Assembly: GCF_008711175.1 (NCBI RefSeq)
Contig: NZ_VWNF01000003.1
Span: 23,520-87,519 of the forward strand
Length of the DNA stretch: 64,000 nucleotides
From: Nesterenkonia ebinurensis
GTDB lineage: Bacteria > Actinomycetota > Actinomycetes > Actinomycetales > Micrococcaceae
Direction: 5' to 3'
Below the pieces are notes generated by a model that was not told the DNA's origin, searched no databases, and saw only the letters and a program-made list of their open reading frames with translations. Of this stretch, positions 12,125 to 19,935 are shown in pieces. Positions within the stretch are counted from its first letter, which is position 1. Each line of letters opens with the position of its first letter. A program made the translations under genes and the position numbers.

Positions 12125-12493
12125 TCAGACAGCCGCCTGGGTATCCAGCCGCTCACGCTCGATGCGGTCCAGGCCCCACTCCCCCAGCGCCCCGAGCGCG
12201 GCGTTGAGGCTGCGGCCGTGCTCGGTCAGCGAATACTCCACCCGGGGCGGAACCTCCGCGTAGACCTCGCGGTGCACCAGCCCGTCCTGCTCCATCTCCC
12301 GCAGGTGCTGGGTGAGCATCTTCTCGCTGACCCCAGGAAGCCCGCGGCGCAGCTGGGCGAACCGCCGCACCCCGTGAGCCTCCAACTCCCAGAGGATGAG
12401 TCCTTTCCACTTTCCGCTGACCACATCCATGGCCGCGTCGATACCGCAGATATACGGCCCACGGCGCAGATTCTTCGACAGCGCTACCGGCAC
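12125..12493 (-). CDS. HxlR-family winged-helix regulator
   Basis: A 122-aa HxlR-type regulator with CGIDAAMDVVSGKWKGLILW at the start of the winged helix, then RRFAQLRRGLPGVSEKMLTQ and the recognition/wing region VHREVYAEVPPRVEYSLTEHG. The Cys near the N-terminus is shared with redox-sensing members. It is transcribed divergently from an imine-reductase-like gene, with a 13-bp perfect inverted repeat between them, so it probably represses itself and that neighbour. The effector is unknown. Confidence 0.9.
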   Translation of the reverse strand: MPVALSKNLRRGPYICGIDAAMDVVSGKWKGLILWELEAHGVRRFAQLRRGLPGVSEKMLTQHLREMEQDGLVHREVYAEVPPRVEYSLTEHGRSLNAALGALGEWGLDRIERERLDTQAAV

Positions 12494-12521
12494 AGGCCCT
12501 CCTTCTTACATGACTTACCAA

Positions 12522-12558
12522 TTGGGAAGTACCCCAGTAAATAGTGGGTACTTCCCAA
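12522..12558. promoter_or_regulatory. Probable HxlR operator: 13-bp perfect inverted repeat
   Basis: TTGGGAAGTACCC (12522-12534) and its exact reverse complement (12546-12558) are separated by 11 nt in the divergent gap between the HxlR gene and the reductase gene. Each arm contains GTAC, in keeping with the AGTAC/GTACT half-sites reported for some HxlR regulators. Position and perfection argue for a regulator site; binding is inferred. Confidence 0.7.
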
Positions 12559-12586
12559 AGTCTAGGTGCCAACAGAGCATAGAGCC

Positions 12587-13465
12587 ATGACAACTTTCTC
12601 TCTCACCCTGCTCGGCCTCGGCGCGATGGGGCAGGCCCTCGCCAGCACTGCACTCGAGGCCGGACACCCACTCACCATCTGGAACCGCACATCAGGCAAA
12701 ACCGACGGACTCACCACCCAAGGTGCCACCGCGGCCGGATCAGTCCGCGAGGCGGTGACCGCCTCCGAAGTCATCGTCGTCTGCCTCTACGACCACGCCT
12801 CAGTCCACGCGGTACTGGACACCGAAGCTGAGACCCTGCGCGGACGCACACTGATCAACCTGACCACCACCACACCGGAGGAAGCACGCGAACTCGCTGC
12901 CTGGTCAGAACGACACGGGATCACCTACCTGGACGGTGCCATCATGGCCACCCCGTCAATGATCGGCTCCCCCGACTCCGTCATCCTCTACAGCGGCTCC
13001 CAGAAGGCATTCAACATCCACCGGGAGCTTCTGGGCGCCTGGGCCACCAGCACCTACGACGGCGACGACGCCGGTCTCGCCTCGCTCTGGGATCTGGCCA
13101 TGCTCTCCGGGATGTATTCGATGTTCGCAGGCTTCCTCCACGGTGTGGCCATGCTGCAATCGGCCGCCATCCCGGCAAGGAGCTATGCTCAGCGCGCCGC
13201 TCCGTTCCTGGCTGCTATGACCGAATTGCTGGGGCACTCCACCGAACATCTGGACACCCGTGACTACAGCCAACCGCTGCAGAGTCTGGAATGGACGACG
13301 ACGCTGCTGGACACGATTGAACGGGCCAGCCGTGAACAGGGCATCACCGCCGCACCGGTGGAGACGGTCCAGCGGCTCATCCGGCAACAGATCGACGCCG
13401 GGCACGGCGCGGAGGACTTCGACCGGATCATCGAATCCATGCGCGCAGCGGCACAGATACAGTGA
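12587..13465 (+). CDS. Imine-reductase-like NAD(P)H oxidoreductase (6PGDH/HIBADH superfamily)
   Basis: A 292-aa protein with N-terminal Rossmann motif LLGLGAMGQALA and the cofactor-selecting segment IWNRTSGK (Arg suggests NADPH). YLDGAIMATPSMIGSPDSVILYSG is the hallmark segment of the IRED family (quoted as YLDGAIMATPSMIG, then SVILYSG). The all-alpha C-terminal dimerisation domain covers about 165-292 and includes MYSMFAGFLHGVAML. The family reduces cyclic imines or aminates ketones, but physiological substrates are mostly unknown. ATG 12587 is preferred to an upstream GTG. It is divergent from the HxlR regulator. Confidence 0.8.
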   Translation: MTTFSLTLLGLGAMGQALASTALEAGHPLTIWNRTSGKTDGLTTQGATAAGSVREAVTASEVIVVCLYDHASVHAVLDTEAETLRGRTLINLTTTTPEEARELAAWSERHGITYLDGAIMATPSMIGSPDSVILYSGSQKAFNIHRELLGAWATSTYDGDDAGLASLWDLAMLSGMYSMFAGFLHGVAMLQSAAIPARSYAQRAAPFLAAMTELLGHSTEHLDTRDYSQPLQSLEWTTTLLDTIERASREQGITAAPVETVQRLIRQQIDAGHGAEDFDRIIESMRAAAQIQ

Positions 13466-13515
13466 ATGTCAACATCATAAGCTCACCGGCACTACATCGA
13501 GAACGGCATATCACT

Positions 13516-13998
13516 ATGGATCATGAGGAGTACGACGAAAAATACACCGAGCAGTTTGTTCTGCTCGCTTACCTCAACCGTGTCCGAGGCTCCGTGATCC
13601 GCACTGTGGAAGGGGTGAGCGAAGAGGATCTACGGCGGCCGCAGGTTCCTTCCGACACGAGTCTTCTTGGGATCGTCCAACATCTCACAGGCGTGGAGCG
13701 CCATTGGTTCCAGCGCGTGTTTCTCGGCGAGGAGATCGAGGCTGATAAGTCAATGATCGTGCCGGACGATATCGCGGCTGCCGATGTGGTAGAGGCCTAC
13801 CAACGAGCGTGCCAACGCAGTGACGAGATTGTTCACGCCGCGGCCGACCTCTCTGTCCGAGCGGCCATACCGAACCCCGGTGAGGACGCGCGAGACTCTC
13901 TTCGGGTGATTCTCGCCCATATGGTTGAGGAGACGGCACGGCATGCTGGCCACGCGGACATTCTTCGCGAGCAGACTGATGGGACAACTGGACTCTGA
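13516..13998 (+). CDS. DinB-like DUF664 protein
   Basis: A 160-aa four-helix-bundle protein of the DinB/DUF664 group. LAYLNRVRGSVIRTVEGVSEEDLRRPQ is typical of the first helices (short motif SEEDLRRPQ). The metal-site histidines occur in GIVQHLTGVERHWF and in HMVEETARHAGHADILRE. Related proteins include mycothiol- or bacillithiol-dependent enzymes, but no specific reaction can be assigned. ATG 13516 is used; a longer frame begins at the end of the preceding reductase gene but has no ribosome site. It is probably co-transcribed with the reductase, 50 bp upstream. Confidence 0.8.
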   Translation: MDHEEYDEKYTEQFVLLAYLNRVRGSVIRTVEGVSEEDLRRPQVPSDTSLLGIVQHLTGVERHWFQRVFLGEEIEADKSMIVPDDIAAADVVEAYQRACQRSDEIVHAAADLSVRAAIPNPGEDARDSLRVILAHMVEETARHAGHADILREQTDGTTGL

Positions 13999-14087
13999 CC
14001 AGCTGCTCCTCCAACGCCTCACAGGAAGATGCCGCTCGCACCGGAGACGACTGACGAAACTACATTGAGGGCATGGAACAGCGCATC

Positions 14088-14537
14088 TCACGGAAATCGG
14101 CGGGGGCCCTGGCCGCCTGCGCCCAGCGCATCATCGGGATTGGAGTAGGGGCAGGACTTCAGGGAGAGGCAGCCGCAGCCGATGCAGTCGGAAAACCGGT
14201 CGCGCAGCCCGGTCAGGTACTCGATCCGCTCAGTCAGCTCGTCATGCCATTGGCGCGAGATGCGAGCCCAGTCCTTCTTGGTGGGCAGACCCTTACGCGG
14301 CAGCTGGTCCAGGGCTTCCTTGACTCGGTCCAAGGAGACCCCCACCCGCTGAGCTGACCTGATGAACGCCAGTACGCGCAGGGTGTCCCGGCGGTACTCT
14401 CGCCGGTTGCCGGAAGTACGGCGGCTGCTGATCAGCCCCAGGCTCTCGTAGTAATGGAGCGTGGAGACAGCCACCCCTGCTCGCTCGGCCACCTCTCCGG
14501 GTTTGAGCCAGTTCCGCCCTTCGGGGATCTGCGGCAT
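14088..14537 (-). CDS. soxR: Redox-sensitive activator SoxR
   Basis: A 149-aa MerR-family protein. The winged helix is LKPGEVAERAGVAVSTLHYYESLGL and the recognition region RTSGNRREYRRDTLRVLAFI (key pieces: VSTLHYYE, SGNRREYRRD). The dimerisation helix leads to CIGCGCLSLKSC, the CxxCxCxxxxxC ligand set of the [2Fe-2S] cluster, so the sensor is intact. ATG 14537 has GAGGAG upstream. It is divergent from a quinone-oxidoreductase-like gene, with a textbook SoxR box between them. In actinobacteria SoxR typically answers redox-cycling compounds directly rather than through SoxS. Confidence 0.93.
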   Translation of the reverse strand: MPQIPEGRNWLKPGEVAERAGVAVSTLHYYESLGLISSRRTSGNRREYRRDTLRVLAFIRSAQRVGVSLDRVKEALDQLPRKGLPTKKDWARISRQWHDELTERIEYLTGLRDRFSDCIGCGCLSLKSCPYSNPDDALGAGGQGPRRFP

Positions 14538-14548
14538 ACCTGCTCCTC

Positions 14549-14568
14549 TTGACGTCAAGTCCACTTGA
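14549..14568. promoter_or_regulatory. SoxR box in divergent promoter
   Basis: TCAAGT-CC-ACTTGA at 14555-14568 has the same half-sites and 2-nt centre spacing as the enterobacterial SoxR box (TCAAGT-TA-ACTTGA). A -35-like TTGACG lies directly before it (14549-14554), so the dyad falls in the promoter spacer as in other MerR-type promoters. The -10 is unclear; TAGTCA and TATATG are candidates. Confidence 0.85.
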
Positions 14569-14622
14569 TGTAGTCAACTCTATATGAAGTTCCCTTGATG
14601 AAATTAGGAAAGGATCCTGACC

Positions 14623-15630
14623 ATGCCCCTCCCCACAATGCGCGCCGCCGTCGCTGAGTCCTTCGGAGGGCCAGATGTTCTGCAGGTGCGCAAGATCGCC
14701 GTGCCGGAGATCGCCACAGACGAGGTGCTGGTGCAGGTGGCTTATGCCGGCCTCCAGCCGGCCGATGCCGCGACTCGCGCCGGCTGGGTGCCGCCAGGTG
14801 CGGCGGCAGTATCTCCTCTCATTCCGGGCAATGAGTTCTCCGGCACCATTGCGGCCATCGGGAAGAATGTATCGGGTTTCGAGCTCGGCGATCCGGTCCT
14901 CGGCTTCCGGGTCTTCGGCTGCTCAGCGGAGTACGTGGCCGTGCCGGCCTCCCAGGTGATCCGCAAACCGGCCGCGCTGCCGTGGGATGTGGCCGGGGCG
15001 CTGTCTGCCTCCGGACAGACGGCGCATACCGCACTGGAGGCGCTCAGCGTCACAGCAGGCGAGACCGTAATCGTCCACGGCGCGGCCGGAGGCGTCGGGA
15101 CGATTTTCGTCCAGCTGGCCCTCCGGGCAGGCACAACGGTGATCGGCACAGCAGGCGCTGAGAACCAGGACTATCTGCACTCGCTGGGTGCCGTGGCAGT
15201 GGAGTACGGAACCGGTCAGCTCAGCCGTCTTCGCGCTGCCATCAGCGAGCATTCCGGCTCGGGCAGGGCCGATGCCGTCCTCGACGCCGCCGGTCACGGG
15301 AGCCTGCGCACCGCCGTCGAGCTGGTAGCTGATCGGTCACGTATCGGAAGTATCGCGGAGCCGCCTCTCGCCGATGAGCTGGGAGGCCTCTTCATTCGCA
15401 GTCAGCGCTCCGCAGAACGTCTCTATGAGCTGGCAGAACTGACGGCCAAGGGGTATCTCACCGTGCCGATCCGCCATCGTTACCGTCTGGAGGAGATCGT
15501 CGAGGCACACCGTGCGATCGAGGCCGGTCACGGCAGGGGCAAGATGGTGCTCGAGGTTCATCAGCCTCAGGACATGACCGGGCACGGTGCCCACACGGAG
15601 GATCTCGAGTACATCGGCATCGAGCTGTGA
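14623..15630 (+). CDS. Zinc-independent MDR quinone oxidoreductase-like protein
   Basis: A 335-aa medium-chain dehydrogenase/reductase of the quinone oxidoreductase (QOR) type. The GroES-like domain includes GNEFSGTIAAIGKNV, and the nucleotide-binding motif is VIVHGAAGGVGTIFVQLA. Structural-zinc cysteines are absent, as in QORs. Start ATG 14623 follows AGGAAAGGA. Divergence from soxR across a SoxR box makes it a probable SoxR target that detoxifies quinones or redox-cycling drugs. Substrate is inferred from context only. Confidence 0.87.
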   Translation: MPLPTMRAAVAESFGGPDVLQVRKIAVPEIATDEVLVQVAYAGLQPADAATRAGWVPPGAAAVSPLIPGNEFSGTIAAIGKNVSGFELGDPVLGFRVFGCSAEYVAVPASQVIRKPAALPWDVAGALSASGQTAHTALEALSVTAGETVIVHGAAGGVGTIFVQLALRAGTTVIGTAGAENQDYLHSLGAVAVEYGTGQLSRLRAAISEHSGSGRADAVLDAAGHGSLRTAVELVADRSRIGSIAEPPLADELGGLFIRSQRSAERLYELAELTAKGYLTVPIRHRYRLEEIVEAHRAIEAGHGRGKMVLEVHQPQDMTGHGAHTEDLEYIGIEL

Positions 15631-15677
15631 GCCTGGAGGAAGAGTCTTCCGCAGCGCGGCTGTGAACCTCCGCCTCC

Positions 15678-15946
15678 TGGGTCTTCATCCTCAGCACGCT
15701 GCTGCTGATGACGTTCATCGCCTTTGAGCTTCGCCGTCACCACCGTGCTGCCTGTGGTGGCATCAGACCTCGGAGGCACCCATTGGTACCCTCTGGCTGT
15801 TGCCGCCACGGTGTCGACAGGCTCTCGGCCAAGCCGCCCCCAGCTTCGGCACCCTGTACATCATCATTCTTGGGACGGGTCTTCTGGGTGCGGCAGTAGC
15901 CCTGGGCAGGAGATCTTCTGGTGACGCCAGTCGGCCCGCGGGCTAA
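15678..15946 (+). pseudogene. Decayed EmrB/QacA-like MFS transporter fragment
   Basis: One frame reads WVFILSTLLLMTFIAFE, then a frameshift near 15730 moves to FAVTTVLPVVASDLGGTHWY and AVAATVST, the first transmembrane region of 14-TM drug:H+ antiporters. After an internal deletion the sequence resumes in another frame as SFGTLYIIILGTGLLGAAVAL before a stop at 15944, resembling a last transmembrane helix. Thus only the two ends of a transporter gene remain. It may once have been a SoxR-neighbourhood drug exporter. Confidence 0.7.
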
Positions 15947-15986
15947 GCTCAGTACCACCTGGCGCCCTTGGCACGAAAGGCACACT

Positions 15987-16670
15987 ATGGCTCATTTCAT
16001 CCTGATACCCGGACTGTGGCTCGACGCCTCCAGCTGGAGCAGAGTGGCCCCTCGCCTGGAGGCTGCCAGGCACACCACTGCTGCGCTGAGCCTTCCCGGG
16101 GACCGCGAAGCGACGCTGCAGGACTGGGTCGAAACCGTCGTCCGCGCCGTAGACGCCTCTGCTGAGGCGCCCGTGATAGTCGGACATTCGGCCGGTTGCG
16201 GCGTGGCCTATGCAGCGCTCGACGCCCGTCCGGATGCCGTGAAGCATCTGGTGCTCATCGGCGGATTCCCCCTGCCCAACGGCATGCCCCTGCTCGACGA
16301 GGACTTCCCAGAGTCGAAAGGGCTCATTCCGCTACCTGACTTCTCGGCTTTCACCGCTGAGGACCTGGCGGGGCTCGATGATGCTGCGCTGGGTCAGTTC
16401 CGCGCATCCGCTGTGCCGGTACCGGCCAAGGTCCTCGACGACGTCCTGCAGCTGGAGAACGCAGCTCGCCGCAGCGTTGCCATCACGGCGATCTGCACCG
16501 AGTACTCGGCGGCAGACCTGCAAGGTTGGACCGCGGCCGGCTTCGCACCCACCACAGAGTTCCCCCTGTTGGAGAAGCTGAACTACATCGACCTGCCCAC
16601 CGGGCACTGGCCCCAGTTCAGTCGTCCGGAGGATTTGACAGAGGTACTGCTCAACACCGCAGCGGGCTGA
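15987..16670 (+). CDS. Small alpha/beta hydrolase
   Basis: A 227-aa protein of the AB_hydrolase_6 type. The oxyanion-hole region is FILIPGLWLDASSW and the nucleophile elbow VGHSAGCGVAY (Ser about residue 69). A possible acid and the histidine lie in the C-terminal part, with His in LPTGHWPQFSRPEDL. ATG 15987 has GAAAGG upstream. The enzyme could be an esterase or lactonase; the substrate is unknown. It lies between the MFS remnant and the ArsR operon with its own spacing, so operon membership is unclear. Confidence 0.85.
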   Translation: MAHFILIPGLWLDASSWSRVAPRLEAARHTTAALSLPGDREATLQDWVETVVRAVDASAEAPVIVGHSAGCGVAYAALDARPDAVKHLVLIGGFPLPNGMPLLDEDFPESKGLIPLPDFSAFTAEDLAGLDDAALGQFRASAVPVPAKVLDDVLQLENAARRSVAITAICTEYSAADLQGWTAAGFAPTTEFPLLEKLNYIDLPTGHWPQFSRPEDLTEVLLNTAAG

Positions 16671-16690
16671 GCAAGGGCAAACGCTCGCCC

Positions 16691-16735
16691 TTGACCGAAT
16701 CCTCATCATGCCCTAATGTAAAACCAAATGGTTGT
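16691..16735 (+). promoter_or_regulatory. Leaderless promoter with ArsR operator overlapping the start codon
   Basis: TTGACC (16691-16696), a 17-bp spacer and TAATGT (16714-16719) form a good promoter that would start RNA at or next to ATG 16728. The dyad AACCA-AA-TGGTT (16722-16733, reading AACCAAATGGTT) contains the ATG. The same promoter and dyad recur at 33123-33165 before a deleted ArsR copy. Binding by the adjacent ArsR protein is inferred. Confidence 0.75.
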
Positions 16736-17075
16736 ATATCAAACACAGGACATGGACCTCAGCGATGACGAGGTGGACCGGATCTTCCGGGCCCTCGCCG
16801 ACACCACACGCCGTGACATCGTCCGCCGCACACTCACCGACGAGGCCTCCATCTCCGATCTGGCACACCGCTACGAGATGTCGTTCGCGGCAGTGCAGAA
16901 GCACATCACGGTCCTGGAAGGAGCCGGACTCGTGACTAAGCACCGCAACGGCCGCGAGCGCCGCATCCGCGGCAATCCCGAGGCCATCCGAAAAGCACAG
17001 ACCCTCCTGAACGCCTACGAACGGATCTGGCAGGGCCGTATCGACCGGCTCGATGCTCTGCTTGCCCAAAACTGA
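16728..17075 (+). CDS. ArsR-family winged-helix regulator
   Basis: A 115-aa ArsR-type repressor without metal-binding cysteines. The helix-turn-helix covers about residues 15-75 (RIFRALADTTRRDIVRR, then SISDLAHRYEMSFAAVQKHITVL quoted as SISDLAHRYEMSF and AVQKHITVL, then LVTKHRNGRERRI). This subgroup normally sits upstream of SRPBCC or small-enzyme genes. It starts the run ArsR-RibD-like-RibD-like-VOC on the plus strand. ATG 16728 fits a leaderless transcript; ATG 16752 with ACAGGAC upstream is an alternative start. A truncated duplicate of this gene is found at 33160. Confidence 0.9.
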   Translation: MVVYQTQDMDLSDDEVDRIFRALADTTRRDIVRRTLTDEASISDLAHRYEMSFAAVQKHITVLEGAGLVTKHRNGRERRIRGNPEAIRKAQTLLNAYERIWQGRIDRLDALLAQN

Positions 17076-17106
17076 CCCACACCGTAAACCAGACTGATAG
17101 GAAGAG

Positions 17107-17694
17107 ATGCGCACCCTCATCATCACCGCCTTCGTCTCCCTCGACGGCGTCATGGAGGCACCCGGCGGGGAGCAGGGATACCGCAACGCGGGCTGGACGT
17201 TCAAGGACGTTCCCTTCGACGAGTCCGCTTACGAGATCAAGGAACGCGAGCAACAGGAGGCTGCGGCGCTGCTGATCGGCCGTTGCAGCTACGAGGCGTT
17301 CTCTCCGGTCTGGCCGACGATGACCACGGAGTTCGCCCGCTTCAACGCCCTGCCGAAGTACGTCGTCTCCACCACACTCAAGGAAGAGGACCTTGTCGGG
17401 GACTGGGGTGAGATCACCATCCTGCGCTCGGCGGAGGAGGTGGCTCGGCTCAGGAAGACCAACGGCGGTCCGATCAGCGTGCACGGCAGTGCCACGCTCG
17501 GGCATGCTCTTGCCGATGCCGGACTGGTGGACCGCTATCACCTGCTGGTCTTCCCGCTGCTGCTCGGCGCCGGCAAACGGCTGTTCAGCACGGCCGACAA
17601 GGACGCCGAAAAACTGGATCTGGTCGAGCACGAGGTCTACAGCAACGGAGTGCAGAAGATGATCTACAACGTTGTGCGGAAAGAAGACTCATGA
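17107..17694 (+). CDS. RibD C-terminal/dihydrofolate-reductase-like protein (first of two)
   Basis: A 195-aa protein of the RibD_C superfamily with the N-terminal SLDGVMEAPGG motif, LLIGRCSYEAF, and C-terminal HGSATLGHALADAGLVDRYHLLVFPLLLGAGKRLF (key pieces GSATLGHAL and PLLLGAGKRLF). The fold binds NADPH, but members next to ArsR genes are not true DHFR or riboflavin enzymes and have no proven reaction. It is 31 nt from arsR and overlaps the next gene by 4 nt. Confidence 0.82.
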   Translation: MRTLIITAFVSLDGVMEAPGGEQGYRNAGWTFKDVPFDESAYEIKEREQQEAAALLIGRCSYEAFSPVWPTMTTEFARFNALPKYVVSTTLKEEDLVGDWGEITILRSAEEVARLRKTNGGPISVHGSATLGHALADAGLVDRYHLLVFPLLLGAGKRLFSTADKDAEKLDLVEHEVYSNGVQKMIYNVVRKEDS

Positions 17695-18296
17695 GCACCG
17701 TCGTCGCCGATATCTCGATGTCCCTGGACGGCTATGTCACCGGACCCGAGCCTGATCTTGAGCACGGATTAGGCTTGGGAGGTGAGGCCATTCAGCAGTG
17801 GGTATTCAACTCACAAAACTCTCCAGAGGATCGCCGTTTCCTCGAATCCGCCGGAGAGGGAACCGGTGCTGTGGTCATGGGCCGAAGAACTTTCGACTTC
17901 ATCGACGGTCCGAACGGCTGGAACGACGACGTCGGCTACGCCTACGACCACAAACCGCCCTCTCGGCCACCGATTTTCGTCGTCACTCATGAGGCACCGG
18001 AAACGCCTCGACTGGCAGGATTCACTTTTATGACAGCTGGACTGGCCGCGGCAGTCAACGCTGCCCAGAAAGTCGCCGGGCAGAGCGAAACCGTCATCAT
18101 GGGAGGAGCCGAGGTCATAGACCAGGCTCTGTCCGAAGGTCTGGTCGACACGCTGCGGATCCACCTCTCCCCTGTCATCTTGGGCGGCGGAACCCGCCTG
18201 TTCGACCTGCTCGACGAACGCATCCTGCTCACCCAAGGCGATGTCACCGTCACCCCACATGCCACCCATCTGACCTACCAGCTGAAGGAGACCTGA
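17691..18296 (+). CDS. RibD C-terminal/dihydrofolate-reductase-like protein (second of two)
   Basis: A 201-aa paralogue of the previous protein: ISMSLDGYVTGPEPD, VVMGRRTFDFIDG, TVIMGGAEVIDQALSEGLVD and LSPVILGGGTRLFD. It overlaps its upstream neighbour by ATGA and the downstream VOC gene by 1 nt (TGATG), so translation is coupled. Two adjacent diverged copies could form a heteromer; this is inference. Confidence 0.83.
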   Translation: MSTVVADISMSLDGYVTGPEPDLEHGLGLGGEAIQQWVFNSQNSPEDRRFLESAGEGTGAVVMGRRTFDFIDGPNGWNDDVGYAYDHKPPSRPPIFVVTHEAPETPRLAGFTFMTAGLAAAVNAAQKVAGQSETVIMGGAEVIDQALSEGLVDTLRIHLSPVILGGGTRLFDLLDERILLTQGDVTVTPHATHLTYQLKET

Positions 18297-18697
18297 TGTC
18301 TCGACTACTCACCATCAGCCTGCCGATTGCTGACCGCCAGCGTTCCTACGCCTTCTATCAGGACACGCTTGGCCTCGAGCCGTTCGGCGAACCTGCTGAG
18401 GACGGCGTACCCGAGCCGCTGCAGTTCCGACTGGATCAACGCACCTCGCTGATGCTCGTTCCCACCGGCGGCTTCGGCTGGGTGCTAGGAAGCCGGGACG
18501 TCGCACCGCCGGGAGTCAGCGAGGTCCTGCTGAGCCTAAACGTCGCCTCGGCCGAGGCGGTCAGCGCCGTCGTCACCCGGATGCACGACGCCGGCGGTGA
18601 AGTCCTCGCTGAACCCGCTCAGCAGGACTGGGGTTTCACTGCTGTGGCCACCGATCCGGACGGCCACGCCTGGCAGATCATCGCCGAGGTCGGGTAG
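18296..18697 (+). CDS. VOC/glyoxalase-family protein
   Basis: A 133-aa single-chain VOC protein with ISLPIADRQRSYAFYQDTLGLEPFG in the first beta-alpha-beta unit (short: SYAFYQDTLGLEPF) and ATDPDGHAWQIIAEVG at the end, which holds the usual last metal-ligand region. Members are glyoxalases, dioxygenases or antibiotic-binding proteins; nothing specifies which. Last gene of the ArsR operon. Confidence 0.83.
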   Translation: MSRLLTISLPIADRQRSYAFYQDTLGLEPFGEPAEDGVPEPLQFRLDQRTSLMLVPTGGFGWVLGSRDVAPPGVSEVLLSLNVASAEAVSAVVTRMHDAGGEVLAEPAQQDWGFTAVATDPDGHAWQIIAEVG

Positions 18698-18722
18698 GCC
18701 ATCAGATTCGGCGATCGCAGCG

Positions 18723-18804
18723 AGGGCGGCTTCTGCGTAATCATCGCAGACCCGAGGGCAATGAGTTCTGCGTGGTCCGGTCCCCGGCTGAGATGCAGGG
18801 GTGA
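18723..18804 (+). pseudogene. C-terminal scrap of a second VOC gene
   Basis: The + strand reads GGFCVIIADP, then after a 1-nt frameshift EGNEFCVVRSPAEMQG and TGA at 18802. DPEGNEFCV is the standard C-terminal signature of VOC proteins. Nothing of the N-terminal two thirds remains. It lies 26 nt after the intact VOC gene and is probably the end of a former operon gene. Confidence 0.6.
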
Positions 18805-18807
18805 GGC

Positions 18808-19353
18808 TCACTGAGCTTTGGATGAGTTCCTCTGTTCAGCGAGACCCCTGAGCACCAGGAGCTGTTTGCGCATCATGATCAGGTCTCCCCAGGCCAACGC
18901 ATAGCGACGCTGGCGGTTGAGCAGCCTGCCGATGGGTGGCATCCACATGATCGCGCTCAGCCGCGAACTCTCCTCAGCAACGCGATCAATCCGGTATTGC
19001 AGGCGGATGGCCCCGAACGCACGCTGCGGCCAGCCAGGGTTCATCTCCACGATGATCGATTCATCAGGGACGAAATCGGTCAAGGTGAAGATCGTCATGA
19101 ACTGCTGGCCTACCTCCAGCGCACGCAGACCCGCGTCTGGCTCACGAGGGCTCCGGCGGCCGAGATTGTCGATCCAGTCATAGCTGTACGGTGCGCGCCT
19201 GAGCTGACACAGCCAGAGGAACAACGTTTCCGGGCGGGCAGAAGTCGTCACTGATCGTGTTGCCACCCGAGATTCCGACCCTGGGCACTCGCTGACATCC
19301 GGTACGGCAACTCCCCATGCCCAAGGAAGTCTGCGGGAACGGCGAGGGTTCAT
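18808..19353 (-). CDS. SRPBCC/polyketide-cyclase-like protein
   Basis: A 181-aa protein with the pattern SVTTSARPETLFLWLCQL, then APYSYDWIDNLGRRSPRE and LEVGQQFMTIFTLTDFVPDESI, resembling the SRPBCC (START-like) group in which SYDWLEN is recurrent. The last segment RRYALAWGDLIMMRKQL is a helix that closes the cavity. The true start may be downstream of ATG 19353, as the first 30 residues look unconserved. No reaction assigned. Confidence 0.65.
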   Translation of the reverse strand: MNPRRSRRLPWAWGVAVPDVSECPGSESRVATRSVTTSARPETLFLWLCQLRRAPYSYDWIDNLGRRSPREPDAGLRALEVGQQFMTIFTLTDFVPDESIIVEMNPGWPQRAFGAIRLQYRIDRVAEESSRLSAIMWMPPIGRLLNRQRRYALAWGDLIMMRKQLLVLRGLAEQRNSSKAQ

Positions 19354-19522
19354 GACTCCAACCCTAAGCGGTGCTTTCCAGAAGCAGACCAGGATGACGT
19401 TCTACATGTCAGGACACAGCAGGTGACAAATATTCTGAGGCTGGCGAACAGCATCAAACTCCAGTCCATCGCTGACTCTTTCCGCAGTTCCTAGGCGCCC
19501 AAGAGACAGTTTCCGGATCCGG

Positions 19523-19888
19523 TCAGGAAGAAGCTTCCTGCCTGTACATCAGCACTGTCGCGATACCGTCGACCAGGAAAAGACCGCACATCGTCAACGC
19601 TCCTTGGGCGTTGCCTTGACGGCGGTACTCATTCACGATGACCAGGTGCAGTGCTTCCCTGCCTACCAGCACAGGCCATCGCCTGCGCGGCCAGACACGA
19701 CCTGAGGTCAGGATCATCGTGCCCAACACAACATCCACCAAACCGATGGCGCGACTCCGTCGCGGCTCACCGGGCAGCCCCAGCAACTTTGCGCAACGAA
19801 TCGGATCCAGGCTCAGCCCGGCACCGATACCTACTGTGGTAGCCCCGATGACATCAGCCAGAGCGTCGACCGTTCCACGCCGTCTCAT
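19523..19888 (-). CDS. Small membrane protein of unknown function
   Basis: A 121-aa hydrophobic protein with about three or four membrane segments (VIGATTVGIGAGLSL, AIGLVDVVLGTMILTSG, ALTMCGLFLVDGIATVLMY). It resembles in character the DUF4267-type protein at 36207. I do not recognise a defined family. The gene stands alone, 47 bp downstream of the WYL regulator gene on the same strand, and could be co-transcribed with it. Confidence 0.55.
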   Translation of the reverse strand: MRRRGTVDALADVIGATTVGIGAGLSLDPIRCAKLLGLPGEPRRSRAIGLVDVVLGTMILTSGRVWPRRRWPVLVGREALHLVIVNEYRRQGNAQGALTMCGLFLVDGIATVLMYRQEASS

Positions 19889-19935
19889 AGGACCACGCTA
19901 CAGGAGATCAGGCTGCCGGAGCTGCGAAACGAGCT

